Shown: piece by piece, positions 54,601-64,000 of the stretch
Position numbering within the stretch: position 1 is the first letter of the stretch
How the letters are laid out: each line of letters opens with the position of its first letter
NCBI GenBank assembly: GCA_963771015.1
Contig: CAVYRN010000009.1
Coordinates: forward strand, 62,001 to 126,000
Reading direction: 5' to 3'
Length of the DNA stretch: 64,000 nt
From: CAVSJJ01 sp963771015
GTDB taxonomy: Bacteria; Actinomycetota; Actinomycetes; Actinomycetales; Dermatophilaceae
Translations under genes and position numbers: made by a program
Notes under the pieces: generated by a model
Databases searched by the model: none
What the model saw: the letters and a program-made list of their open reading frames with translations, nothing else
What the model was told of the DNA's origin: nothing

Positions 54601-55070
54601 TGCCTCGCAAGGGCCCCGCTCCCAAGCGCCCGCTCGTCATCGACCCCGTCTACGGCAGCCCCCTGGTGACCGCGCTGGTCAACAAGGTGCTGCTCGACGG
54701 CAAGAAGTCCATCGCCGAGAACATCGTCTACGGCGCCCTCGAGGGCTGCCGCGACAAGACGGGCACCGACCCCGTGGTCACCCTCAAGCGGGCCCTGGAC
54801 AACATCCGGCCCACCCTCGAGGTGAAGTCCCGCCGCGTCGGTGGTGCGACGTACCAGGTGCCGATCGAGGTCAAGCCCTCCCGGGCGACGACCCTGTCGC
54901 TGCGCTGGCTCGTCGGCTACTCCCGGCAGCGCCGCGAGAAGACGATGACCGAGCGCCTCATGAACGAGATCCTCGATGCGTCCAACGGCCTCGGCGCCGC
55001 GGTGAAGCGTCGCGAGGACACGCACAAGATGGCCGAGTCGAACAAGGCCTTCGCGCACTACCGCTGGTGA
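54600..55070 (+). CDS. rpsG: 30S ribosomal protein S7
   Basis: A 156-residue protein that nucleates assembly of the 30S head by binding the 3' domain of 16S rRNA. It begins MPRKGPAPKRPLVIDPVYGSPLVTALVNKVLLDGKKSIAENIVYGALE and ends EDTHKMAESNKAFAHYRW, both canonical. It overlaps rpsL by 1 nt; 139 nt with a hairpin separate it from fusA. Confidence 0.97.
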   Translation: MPRKGPAPKRPLVIDPVYGSPLVTALVNKVLLDGKKSIAENIVYGALEGCRDKTGTDPVVTLKRALDNIRPTLEVKSRRVGGATYQVPIEVKPSRATTLSLRWLVGYSRQRREKTMTERLMNEILDASNGLGAAVKRREDTHKMAESNKAFAHYRW

Positions 55071-55077
55071 CCCCCCG

Positions 55078-55122
55078 CGCCGGTATGCCGTCCCCGCACC
55101 ACCTGCGGCCGGCATACCGGCG
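55078..55122 (+). repeat. hairpin between rpsG and fusA with paired GTATGCC motifs
   Basis: CGCCGGTATGCC (55078-55089) pairs with GGCATACCGGCG (55111-55122), and inside CCGCA (55094-55098) pairs with TGCGG (55104-55108). It begins 8 nt after the rpsG stop. As an intra-operon element it could attenuate or process the message. Confidence 0.7.
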
Positions 55123-55209
55123 GGTCGCCACAGCGGACCCGACAGCGCGGTCGGCCGCCTGACCCACCCGTCTTCCGCAGACCACAGCACAACGAGATGA
55201 GAATCCAAA

Positions 55210-57312
<2,103 letters not shown>

Positions 57313-57421
57313 CCGCTAGACTGGTCGCCGTTTCCCATTCAGTACCACCCACCCAGACGACGCCACGTCCTGTTCGGTCGTTCGGCGTAAACCAAAGAAC
57401 AGTCCTGAGGAGGACAAGCAA

Positions 57422-58615
57422 GTGGCGAAGGCAAAGTTCGAGCGGACCAAGCCGCACGTCAACATCGGCACCATCGGTCACATCGACCACGGGAAGACGA
57501 CGCTGACGGCTGCCATCTCCAAGGTCCTGCACGACAAGTTCCCGGACCTGAACCCGGTGTTCGCATTCGACGACATCGACAAGGCTCCGGAGGAGAAGCA
57601 GCGCGGTATCACCATCTCGATCGCACACATCGAGTACCAGACCGAGAAGCGGCACTACGCTCACGTCGACTGCCCGGGTCACGCCGACTACATCAAGAAC
57701 ATGATCACCGGCGCGGCTCAGATGGACGGCGCGATCCTCGTGGTCGCCGCCACGGACGGCCCGATGCCGCAGACCAAGGAGCACGTCCTCCTGGCCCGCC
57801 AGGTCGGCGTCCCCTTCATCGTCGTGGCGCTCAACAAGGCCGACATGGTCGACGACGAGGAGATCCTCGAGCTCGTCGACATGGAGGTCCGCGAGCTCCT
57901 CTCCGAGTACGAGTTCCCGGGCGACGACATCCCGGTCATCCGCGTGTCGGCGCTCAAGGCGCTCGAGGGTGACCCGGAGTGGCAGCAGGGTGTTCTCGAC
58001 CTCATGGACGCCGTCGACGAGTACATCCCCGAGCCCGAGCGTGACACGGACAAGCCGTTCCTCATGCCCGTCGAGGACGTCTTCACGATCACCGGTCGTG
58101 GCACCGTCGTCACCGGTCGCATCGAGCGCGGCATCCTCAAGGTCAACGAGGAGGTCGAGATCGTCGGCATCAAGGAGACCTCGGCCAAGACGACCGTCAC
58201 CGGCATCGAGATGTTCCGCAAGCTGCTCGACGAGGGTCGGGCGGGCGAGAACGTCGGCCTGCTCCTTCGTGGCACCAAGCGCGAGGACGTCGAGCGCGGC
58301 CAGGTCGTCGTCAAGCCGGGCTCGATCACCCCGCACACGGACTTCGAGGCCAACGTCTACATCCTGTCCAAGGACGAGGGCGGCCGGCACACGCCGTTCT
58401 ACGACAACTACCGCCCGCAGTTCTACTTCCGGACCACGGACGTCACGGGCGTCGTCCACCTGCCCGAGGGCACCGAGATGGTCATGCCCGGCGACAACAC
58501 CGAGATGAAGGTCGAGCTCATCCAGCCGATCGCCATGGAGGAGGGTCTGCGCTTCGCCATCCGCGAGGGCAGCCGCACCGTCGGCGCCGGCCGGGTCACC
58601 AAGATCAACCAGTGA
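57422..58615 (+). CDS. tuf: elongation factor Tu
   Basis: A 397-residue GTPase delivering aminoacyl-tRNA. Motifs are GHIDHGKTT, RGITI, DCPGHADY, NKAD and the C-terminal domain ending REGSRTVGAGRVTKINQ. The GTG at 57422 has a strong GAGGAGGA (57407-57414) 7 nt upstream. The 109-nt gap from fusA contains TAGACT (57317-57322), a possible extra -10 for tuf, without a clear -35. Confidence 0.97.
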   Translation: MAKAKFERTKPHVNIGTIGHIDHGKTTLTAAISKVLHDKFPDLNPVFAFDDIDKAPEEKQRGITISIAHIEYQTEKRHYAHVDCPGHADYIKNMITGAAQMDGAILVVAATDGPMPQTKEHVLLARQVGVPFIVVALNKADMVDDEEILELVDMEVRELLSEYEFPGDDIPVIRVSALKALEGDPEWQQGVLDLMDAVDEYIPEPERDTDKPFLMPVEDVFTITGRGTVVTGRIERGILKVNEEVEIVGIKETSAKTTVTGIEMFRKLLDEGRAGENVGLLLRGTKREDVERGQVVVKPGSITPHTDFEANVYILSKDEGGRHTPFYDNYRPQFYFRTTDVTGVVHLPEGTEMVMPGDNTEMKVELIQPIAMEEGLRFAIREGSRTVGAGRVTKINQ

Positions 58616-58644
58616 CCCACGGGGGGCTCCGCCCCTGAACCTCC

Positions 58645-58680
58645 GAAGGGCCCCTGCACCGGTTGGTGCGGGGGCCCTTC
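58645..58680. terminator. bidirectional hairpin between tuf and the convergent secreted-protein gene
   Basis: GAAGGGCCCCTGCACC (58645-58660) pairs with 58665-58680 with one mismatch and a 4-nt loop. It lies 29 nt after tuf and 18 nt after the stop of the opposing gene, so it can end both. Confidence 0.75.
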
Positions 58681-58698
58681 GCCGTGCCGTGGGGGTCG

Positions 58699-59539
58699 TC
58701 AGCAGGTGAGGCTGATGTGGAAGAGGGTGTCCTCGGGGGCCCCGGTGGAGGAGTCCTTGACCTGGACGTAGACGGTGCTGTCGTCCGAGAACGTCGTGTC
58801 GACCGAGATCTCGTGGACCGGGCTGAAGAGGAAGTCGGTCGCGGTGGCGACGCAGTGGGTGACGTTACGGTCGAAGGTCAGCTGGTACGTGCCGACGGCA
58901 CTTCGGTCGACGCCGACCAGGCCGGACGCCACGCCGAGCCAGACCGTGGGGGTCCCGTCCTGCGCGTCGATCGAGGCGTACAGCGGCTTGACGTAGTACC
59001 CGGCGATGTCGGCGAAGATCTGGGCCTTGTTGGACGTCCTGATGTTGAAGTTGCTCGCTCGCGCTGACCGGGATGGTCACCATGTTGGAGATGGGTGCGT
59101 CGGCCGGGTAGTTGATGATCGAGGCGAGGGGCTCGGTGGTTCCGGCGGCCCATGCCTTGGCCCAGCCCTTGGCCCCGCCTGCGGCGATGGCGCCGAGGTT
59201 GACCTGGACGGCGACGGCGATGTCGGCGGGGATGCCGCAGCCGGCGGCGTTGCCGCCCTGGCTGGTGTACGGCCCGTCGGCGGTGAACGTCCGGGCGCTG
59301 GCGTTGAGGGCTCCTCCGGTCACGCGGGTGTCGACGATCCGGCAGGGGGTGACGGCGAGGAACTGCAGCTCGCCCCCCGGCGGCGTCGCGGCGAGCGCGG
59401 CGGCCGACGGGGCCGCAGCCGGACCGCTCGAGCCGGGGCCGCCGGCGGCGAGACCGACGCCACCGATGGCGAGGACAAGGGCGGCCGCACCGGCCGCGGC
59501 GACGGAGTACCTCGTGACACGTCGTGGTAGTGCGCGCAT
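58699..59539 (-). pseudogene. secreted four-cysteine paralog, copy 1, frameshifted
   Basis: First of three tandem paralogs. From the ATG at 59539 (AAGGAGCC upstream) it encodes a signal region (RRVTRYSVAAAGAAALVLAIGGVGLAAGG) and the domain LQFLAVTPCRIVDTRVTGGALNASARTFTADGPYTSQGGNAAGCGIP. Near 59055-59066 the frame shifts; the remainder continues in the next frame as SNFNIRTSNKAQIFADIAGYYVKPLY... to ISLTC. The locus is 841 nt against exactly 840 in copies 2 and 3, and the shift lies in GCGAGCGAGC (minus strand). The other frame matches the family to its end, so the change is recent, or a sequencing error. Confidence 0.8.
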
Positions 59540-59667
59540 TCCAGGCTCCTTCATTGGATGGCGGTGCTTGACTTCGGCACCGACTTCAAGGTATGGCGTG
59601 GCGCACGGCGGTGGGGGCTTCACGTCGACCTGGGTTCGGGGATCCGGGTGCCCGGCTGCGCCGAACG

Positions 59668-59707
59668 CCGGATGGGGCCGGCGCCCGCGGCGGCCGGCCC
59701 CATCCGG
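59668..59707 (-). terminator. hairpin after secreted paralog copy 2
   Basis: A perfect 15-bp stem (59668-59682 with 59693-59707) that begins 13 nt after the stop of copy 2, reading on the minus strand. An almost identical hairpin follows copy 3 (60685-60724). Confidence 0.75.
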
Positions 59708-59719
59708 GTCGAGATGGTC

Positions 59720-60559
59720 TCAGCAGGTGAGGCTGAGGGTGAAGTAGGTGTCAACGAGCGTGTTGGCGGCGTTGGTGACCTCGACCGTCACCGTGTTGGG
59801 GTCGGAGGTGATGCCGGGATACCCCACGTCCGCCGAGACGTCGCTGTTGGTGGCGAAGGTGATGTCGTTCGTCGCCGCCGCGCAGGCTTGCACGCTGCGG
59901 TCGAACTTCACCAGGTAGATCCCCATCGACCACCTCGACGTGGAGACCACGCCGGAGGAGATGCCGCTGTAGACGGATCCGCTGGGAGTGACCGCCACGT
60001 AGAGCGACTTGACGTAGTACCCGGCGATGTCGGCGAAGATCTGGGCCTTGTTGGCCGTCTTGATGTTGAAGTTGCTCGCTGTGCTGACGGGGATGGTCAC
60101 CATGTTGGAGATGGGTGCGTCGGCCGGGTAGTTGATGATCGAGGCGAGGGGCTCGGTGGTTCCGGCGGCCCATGCCTTGGCCCAGCCCTTCGCCCCGCCT
60201 GCGGCGATGGCGCCGAGGTTGACCTGGACGGCGACGGCGACGTTGGGGGGGATGGCGCAGCCCAAGGGGTTGCCGCCCTGGCTGGTGTACGGCCCGTCTG
60301 CGGTGAACGTCCGGGCGCTGGCATTGAGCGCTCCTCCGGCCACACGGGTGTCGATGATCCGGCAGGGGGTGACGGCCACGAACCTCAGCGGGGGACCGAC
60401 CGGCGGGACGATCACCGTGGCGGCGGAGGGTGCCGCGGCGGCACCGTTCGCACCCCCGCCCCCCGCGGCGAGACCGACGCCGCCGATGGTGAGGACAAGG
60501 GCGGCCGCTCCGACGATCGAGGCGGAGTACCTCTTGACACGACGCTGTGTGATGCGCAC
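59720..60559 (-). CDS. secreted four-cysteine protein, copy 2
   Basis: A 279-residue exported protein of unknown function. The GTG at 60559 (VRITQRRVKRYS) aligns with the start of copy 1; an ATG at 60571 is an alternative. Signal region about 1-32. The conserved block FVAVTPCRIIDTRVAGGALNASARTFTADGPYTSQGGNPLGCAIPPNVAVAVQVNLGAIAAGGAKGWAKAWAAGTTEPLASIINYPADAPISNMVTIPV resembles the PCR-I-DTR domain of many actinobacterial wall proteins. A beta-rich C-terminus ends FTLSLTC. Four cysteines (PCRI, GCAIP, QACAA, terminal C) are kept in all three copies and suggest two disulfides. Confidence 0.8.
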   Translation of the reverse strand: MRITQRRVKRYSASIVGAAALVLTIGGVGLAAGGGGANGAAAAPSAATVIVPPVGPPLRFVAVTPCRIIDTRVAGGALNASARTFTADGPYTSQGGNPLGCAIPPNVAVAVQVNLGAIAAGGAKGWAKAWAAGTTEPLASIINYPADAPISNMVTIPVSTASNFNIKTANKAQIFADIAGYYVKSLYVAVTPSGSVYSGISSGVVSTSRWSMGIYLVKFDRSVQACAAATNDITFATNSDVSADVGYPGITSDPNTVTVEVTNAANTLVDTYFTLSLTC

Positions 60560-60684
60560 TCCATTCTCCATTCCTTGGGGGGCGGTGCGAAGGCACGCAC
60601 CATTACCCAAGGTAGGGCAGGATCGGAGAGGGCGGGGTTCTGGTTACTGGCGGATCCCCGACCCACGCCGTTCGCATCTGGACG

Positions 60685-60724
60685 CCGGATGGGGCCGGCG
60701 CCCGTGGCGGCCGGCCCCATCCGG
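60685..60724 (-). terminator. hairpin after secreted paralog copy 3
   Basis: A perfect 15-bp stem (60685-60699 with 60710-60724), same arm sequence as the hairpin after copy 2, 13 nt after the stop of copy 3 on the minus strand. Confidence 0.75.
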
Positions 60725-60736
60725 GTCGAGATGCTC

Positions 60737-61576
60737 TCAGCAGGCGAGGCTGAGGTTGAAGAAGGTGTTCTCCAGCGTGTTGCTGGCGTTGGTCACCCGC
60801 ACGGTCACCGTCCTCGGGTCCGCGCTGAAGTGCGTGTCGATCGAGATGTCGCGCGTGCCGGCGAAGACGATGTCGCTCCCCGTCGCCGCGCACTTGCTGA
60901 CGTCACGGTCGAAGGTCACCGTGTACTCGCCCGTGCCCGGGTGGGTCGTCGAGACGACGCCCGAGGAGACGCCGGAGTAGACCGAGCCGGTGGAGCTGAT
61001 CTGCGCGTAGAGCGGCTTGACGTAGTACCCGGCGACGTCGGCGAAGATGTGGGCCGAGTGGAACGTACGCACGGTGAAGTTCCCCGAGCCGTTGACCGGG
61101 ATCGTCACCATGTTGGCGATCGGTGCGTTCGTCGGGAAGTTGACGAGCGAGGCGAGCGGCTCGGTCGTCCCTGCGGCCCACGCCTTGACCCAGCCCTTCT
61201 GTCCGGCCGCCGAGATCGCACCGAGGTTGAGCTGGACGGCGACGAGGTTCGACGGGACGTTGCAGCCGGAGACGTTGCCGCCCTGGCCGGCATACGGGCC
61301 GTCAGCGGTGAACGTCCGGGTCGTCCCGTTGATCGGGCCGCCGACGTTGCGGGTGTCGATGATGCGGCACGGGGCCACGGTGACGAACTGGACCTGAGAG
61401 CCCGCGACCGGCGCGAGCGTCGCGACGAGCGTCGTGCTCGCCGATCCGCCTCCTGCCGAGCCGTTGGGCGAGGCGCCGCCGGCCGCCAGCACGGAGCCGG
61501 CGGCGCCTACGGTGACGGCCAGAGCGGCCGCCCCGGCAAGGGCCAGTCGGGCTGCTCGCGATGTGAACGAGAACAT
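60737..61576 (-). CDS. secreted four-cysteine protein, copy 3
   Basis: A 279-residue exported protein, more diverged from copies 1 and 2. The ATG at 61576 has AAAGGAAGAG upstream. The signal region is FTSRAARLALAGAAALAVTVGAAGSVLAAGG (about 3-33). It keeps FVTVAPCRIIDTRNVGGPINGTTRTFTADGPYAGQGGNVSGCNVP, IFADVAGYYVKPLYA, SSTGSVYSGVSSGVVS and the terminal FNLSLAC. The same four cysteines are present. It is the first gene of the minus-strand run and so probably supplies the promoter for all; each copy nevertheless has its own terminator-like hairpin. Confidence 0.8.
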   Translation of the reverse strand: MFSFTSRAARLALAGAAALAVTVGAAGSVLAAGGASPNGSAGGGSASTTLVATLAPVAGSQVQFVTVAPCRIIDTRNVGGPINGTTRTFTADGPYAGQGGNVSGCNVPSNLVAVQLNLGAISAAGQKGWVKAWAAGTTEPLASLVNFPTNAPIANMVTIPVNGSGNFTVRTFHSAHIFADVAGYYVKPLYAQISSTGSVYSGVSSGVVSTTHPGTGEYTVTFDRDVSKCAATGSDIVFAGTRDISIDTHFSADPRTVTVRVTNASNTLENTFFNLSLAC

Positions 61577-62166
61577 GAGTCTCTTCCTTTCCCCCTGGTG
61601 AGGCGAAGCGCGTCCCCTGTGTGCCTCGCTGTAAGCCAAGGAGCAGACCCGGCCGACGGTGATACGTGGTGGTGGGGGGACCAGGGCCCCGGCGACCACG
61701 CGGCGGAGCACCAGCACGGACCAGGGGGCGGCCCCGTCGCGAGGCCCGCGAAGGCCGGTCGACCCGCTCGCGACCGCTGCGGCGAGCCGTCCCCGGGGCC
61801 CGGCGACGGGCCCGCGGCATACCCGCTCCGCCCCGCCGGATCCGGTCGATTTGGATCGGCGGCGAAGGCTCTGGCACACTAGACCGGTTGCTTGGCGCGC
61901 GCCGGGCGACTCGTCGATGGGCTCCGGTCCGAGACGGTGGCAGGCGCGCACATCTGATGCGAACGAATCGAACCGCCACGGCGGGGCGACACATCGGGTC
62001 GGCCAGGCCCCGGGTCCACCGGGAACCGATCATCCGCCACGGGAGCGCAAGATTGCGCTGGGCGCGAGGCTCTGACGCCTCCGCGACACACCCGACCGCG
62101 GGGGGCGGCGACCAGGACCCGGCCGAAGGACCACAGCAGGACGGCGAGAGAGAGACGGGAACGCAG
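61577..62166 (+). other. gene-free region between the secreted paralogs and rpsJ
   Basis: A 590-nt stretch with no convincing gene. It carries the divergent promoters: the S10-operon promoter at 61851-61880 and presumably that of copy 3 on the other strand. The plus-strand leader is about 280 nt. One CGGCATAC octamer lies near 61816. No known leader motif is recognised. Confidence 0.7.
61851..61880 (+). promoter_or_regulatory. core promoter of the S10 operon (rpsJ)
   Basis: TTGGAT (61851-61856), an 18-nt spacer and CACACT (61875-61880), with TTGC 7 nt later. Layout equals that before rpoB and rpsL. Confidence 0.65.
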
Positions 62167-62475
62167 ATGGCGGGACAGAAGATCCGCATCCGCCTGAAGT
62201 CGTATGACCACGAGGTCATCGACAGCTCGGCGCGCAAGATCGTCGACACGGTGACCCGTGCCGGCGCGACGGTGGTGGGCCCGGTGCCGCTGCCCACGGA
62301 GAAGAACGTCTTCGTGGTCATCCGCTCGCCCCACAAGTACAAGGACAGCCGCGAGCACTTCGAGATGCGCACCCACAAGCGCCTCATCGACATCATCGAC
62401 CCGACGCCCAAGGCCGTCGACTCGTTGATGCGTCTCGACCTGCCGGCCGACGTCAACATCGAGATCAAGCTCTGA
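62167..62475 (+). CDS. rpsJ: 30S ribosomal protein S10
   Basis: A 102-residue protein, also NusE in antitermination. It reads MAGQKIRIRLKSYDHEVIDSSARKIVDTVTRAGATVVGPVPLPTEKNVFVVIRSPHKYKDSREHFEMRTHKRLIDI, fully canonical. The ATG at 62167 follows GGCGAGAGAGAGACGGGAACGCAG. It is the first gene of the S10 operon, 11 nt before rplC. Confidence 0.97.
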   Translation: MAGQKIRIRLKSYDHEVIDSSARKIVDTVTRAGATVVGPVPLPTEKNVFVVIRSPHKYKDSREHFEMRTHKRLIDIIDPTPKAVDSLMRLDLPADVNIEIKL

Positions 62476-62486
62476 GGTCGACGATC

Positions 62487-63143
62487 ATGACTCACACTGC
62501 CACCAGGACCCTCACCGGCCTACTGGGCGAGAAGCTCGGCATGACCCAGGTCTGGGACGCCGACAACAAGCTCGTCCCCGTCACCGTCATCAAGGCCGGC
62601 CCGTGCGTGGTCACCCAGGTGCGTCACGCCGACGTCGACGGGTATGCCGCGGTGCAGCTCGGCTACGGCGCCATCGACCCGCGCAAGGTCACCAAGCCGC
62701 TCACCGGCCACTTCGAGAAGGCCGGCGTCACGCCGCGCCGCCACCTCGTCGAGCTGCGCACCGACAACGCCGGTGACTTCGAGCTCGGCCAGGAGGTCAC
62801 CGCCGAGGTGTTCGAGGCCGGCCAGGTCGTCGACGTCACCGGCACGACCAAGGGCAAGGGCTTCGCCGGGGTCATGAAGCGGCACGGCTTCCACGGCGTC
62901 TCCTCCTCGCACGGCGCGCACAAGAACCACCGCAAGCCGGGCTCGATCGGTGCCTGTGCCACTCCGGGCCGCGTCTTCAAGGGCATGCGGATGGCCGGCC
63001 GGATGGGCGGCGTGCGACAGACCACCCAGAACCTCACGATCCACGCGGTCGACGCCGAGAAGGGGCTGCTGCTCGTCAAGGGGGCCGTTCCCGGCCCGCG
63101 CGGCGCCGTCGTTCTCGTCCGCTCCGCGGCGAAGGGGGCCTGA
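62487..63143 (+). CDS. rplC: 50S ribosomal protein L3
   Basis: A 218-residue protein of the peptidyl transferase neighbourhood. It has GLLGEKLGMTQVWDADNKLVPVTVI at the start and the central loop KGKGFAGVMKRHGFHGVSSSHGAHKNHRKPGSIGACATPGRVFKGMRMAGRMGG, whose glutamine or histidine is often methylated. It is 11 nt after rpsJ and 4 nt before rplD. Confidence 0.97.
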   Translation: MTHTATRTLTGLLGEKLGMTQVWDADNKLVPVTVIKAGPCVVTQVRHADVDGYAAVQLGYGAIDPRKVTKPLTGHFEKAGVTPRRHLVELRTDNAGDFELGQEVTAEVFEAGQVVDVTGTTKGKGFAGVMKRHGFHGVSSSHGAHKNHRKPGSIGACATPGRVFKGMRMAGRMGGVRQTTQNLTIHAVDAEKGLLLVKGAVPGPRGAVVLVRSAAKGA

Positions 63144-63147
63144 CCTC

Positions 63148-64000
63148 ATGGCTACCACTGCCAAGGCCACGACCGTGGCCGTCGACCTGCCCGCCGAGAT
63201 CTTCGACGTGCAGACCAACGTCCCGCTGATCCACCAGGTCGTCGTCGCCCAGCTCGCGGCGGCGCGCCAGGGCACCCACGCGACGAAGACCCGCGGCATG
63301 GTCCGCGGCGGTGGCAAGAAGCCGTACCGCCAGAAGGGCACCGGCCGGGCTCGCCAGGGCTCGATCCGGGCGCCGCAGTTCGCCGGAGGTGGCGTCGTCC
63401 ACGGCCCGCAGCCGCGCGACTACGCCCAGCGCACCCCCAAGAAGATGAAGGCCGCCGCCCTGCGCGGGGCCCTCTCGGACAGGGCGCGGCACGGCCGGAT
63501 CCACGTCGTCGAGTCGATCGTCACCGGTGACGCCCCGTCGACGAGGTCGGCGAGCGATCTGCTGGCGGGCCTCACCGAGCGGCCGAACCTGCTCGTCGTC
63601 CTCGACCGCACCGACATCGTCTCGCTGAAGTCGGTCCGCAACCTCGTCGGCGTCCACGTGCTCGCCGTCGACCAGCTCAACACCTACGACGTCCTGTGTG
63701 CCGACGATGTGGTCTTCACCAAGGCCGCGCTCGACACCTTCGTCGGCGGGCCGACCGCGACCGTCCAGGTCGAGGACCTGCCGGTCGAGGTGGCCGAGAA
63801 GGTCAAGGCGGACAAGCCAGCGAAGGCGGACAAGCCGGTAAGGCGGACAAGCCCGCCAAGGCGGACAAGCCGGAAAAGGCGGACAAGCCCGCGAAGGCCG
63901 ACAAGCCCGACAAGCGGCCAAGGCCGAGGCCGCCGCCGAGGTGGCTCCGGTCCCGAGCACGGTGGCGGAGCTGCCCGAGGGCGCCGCGCCGTCGGCCGAG
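63148..64000 (+). CDS. rplD: 50S ribosomal protein L4 (3' partial) with repeat tail and apparent frameshifts
   Basis: The ATG at 63148 opens ATTAKATTVAVDLPAEIFDVQTNVPLIHQVVVAQLAAARQGTHATKTRGMVRGGGKKPYRQKGTGRARQGS, the normal L4 with its long internal loop. After about residue 215 a tail of KADKPx hexapeptide repeats begins. The repeat loses its frame at 63839/63840 and again at 63914/63915, one base missing each time; corrected, it reads KADKPA-KADKPE-...-DKAAKAEAAAEVAPVPSTVAELPEGAAPSAE to the window end. Uncorrected, the frame stays open but encodes an Arg/Ser/Pro-rich tail. The gene runs off the window. Confidence 0.9.
   Translation, partial: MATTAKATTVAVDLPAEIFDVQTNVPLIHQVVVAQLAAARQGTHATKTRGMVRGGGKKPYRQKGTGRARQGSIRAPQFAGGGVVHGPQPRDYAQRTPKKMKAAALRGALSDRARHGRIHVVESIVTGDAPSTRSASDLLAGLTERPNLLVVLDRTDIVSLKSVRNLVGVHVLAVDQLNTYDVLCADDVVFTKAALDTFVGGPTATVQVEDLPVEVAEKVKADKPAKADKPVRRTSPPRRTSRKRRTSPRRPTSPTSGQGRGRRRGGSGPEHGGGAARGRRAVGR
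63805..63914 (+). repeat. tandem 18-bp repeat in the rplD tail
   Basis: About six copies of an 18-nt unit (AAG GCG GAC AAG CCN GNN) encoding Lys-Ala-Asp-Lys-Pro-x. One copy (63823-63839) is 17 nt long, which shifts the frame. Such repeats change length by slippage. Confidence 0.8.

Overview
The window comes from a high-GC (about 70% or more by eye) Gram-positive actinomycete. The mycothiol enzyme Mca, a fused isobutyryl-CoA mutase, actinobacterial RpoB/RpoC with GTG and TTG starts, and a gene order close to two Mycobacterium tuberculosis neighbourhoods (greA to fum, and glmS to tsaD) support this. A micrococcal, Intrasporangiaceae-like host is a guess from overall flavour, not something proved here. 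Most of the window is conserved chromosome. There is no prophage, IS element, CRISPR array, tRNA or rRNA that I can support.

Layout. 1-5.2 kb: end of a CO/xanthine dehydrogenase-type cluster (FAD subunit cut by the window edge, CoxG-like protein), an ABC ATPase/permease pair and a PEP-mutase-family enzyme. 5.4-10.1 kb: LtrA-like membrane protein, then an OmpR-type response regulator overlapping a histidine kinase that reads in frame into a DUF4153/DUF4173-type membrane protein. 10.2-14.2 kb: aroQ, a palindrome-rich spacer and icmF. 14.3-19.5 kb: divergent LysR/EamA pair, SDR, BtuF-like protein, acyl-CoA synthetase. 19.6-29.3 kb: greA, DUF4307, mca, hemolysin III-like gene, short cis-prenyltransferase, PIN-PhoH protein, TetR regulator, transglycosylase-like protein, fumC, coaA. 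29.4-39.0 kb: DUF4232 protein, glmS, acpS, nnr, alr, hydrolase and the t6A genes tsaE-tsaB-rimI-tsaD, tightly packed and often overlapping by 4 nt. 39.0-45.1 kb: NagZ-like lipoprotein, a ribbon-helix-helix/DUF4097/MFS cluster, nucleoside hydrolase and ribokinase. 45.1-58.7 kb: rpoB-rpoC, a spermidine-synthase-like gene, and the str operon rpsL-rpsG-fusA-tuf. 58.7-61.6 kb: three tandem paralogous secreted-protein genes on the opposite strand, inserted between tuf and the S10 operon. 62.2 kb to the end: rpsJ, rplC and the start of rplD.

The most unusual signal is not a gene. The octamer GTATGCCG (reverse CGGCATAC) occurs roughly 50 times by eye, in both orientations, in several reading frames (even forcing the rare codon ATA) and between genes. 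Three intergenic hairpins in the rpo/str region carry it as a facing inverted pair. This resembles DNA-uptake sequences or other highly iterated genomic motifs, and I know of no description of it. Other leads are a three-palindrome cluster and a 20-bp perfect palindrome before icmF, spaced TGACGTC repeats before the RHH/DUF4097/MFS genes, a shared core promoter in front of rpoB, rpsL and rpsJ, and three places where the reading frame is odd (kinase fusion, frameshifted paralog, rplD tail).
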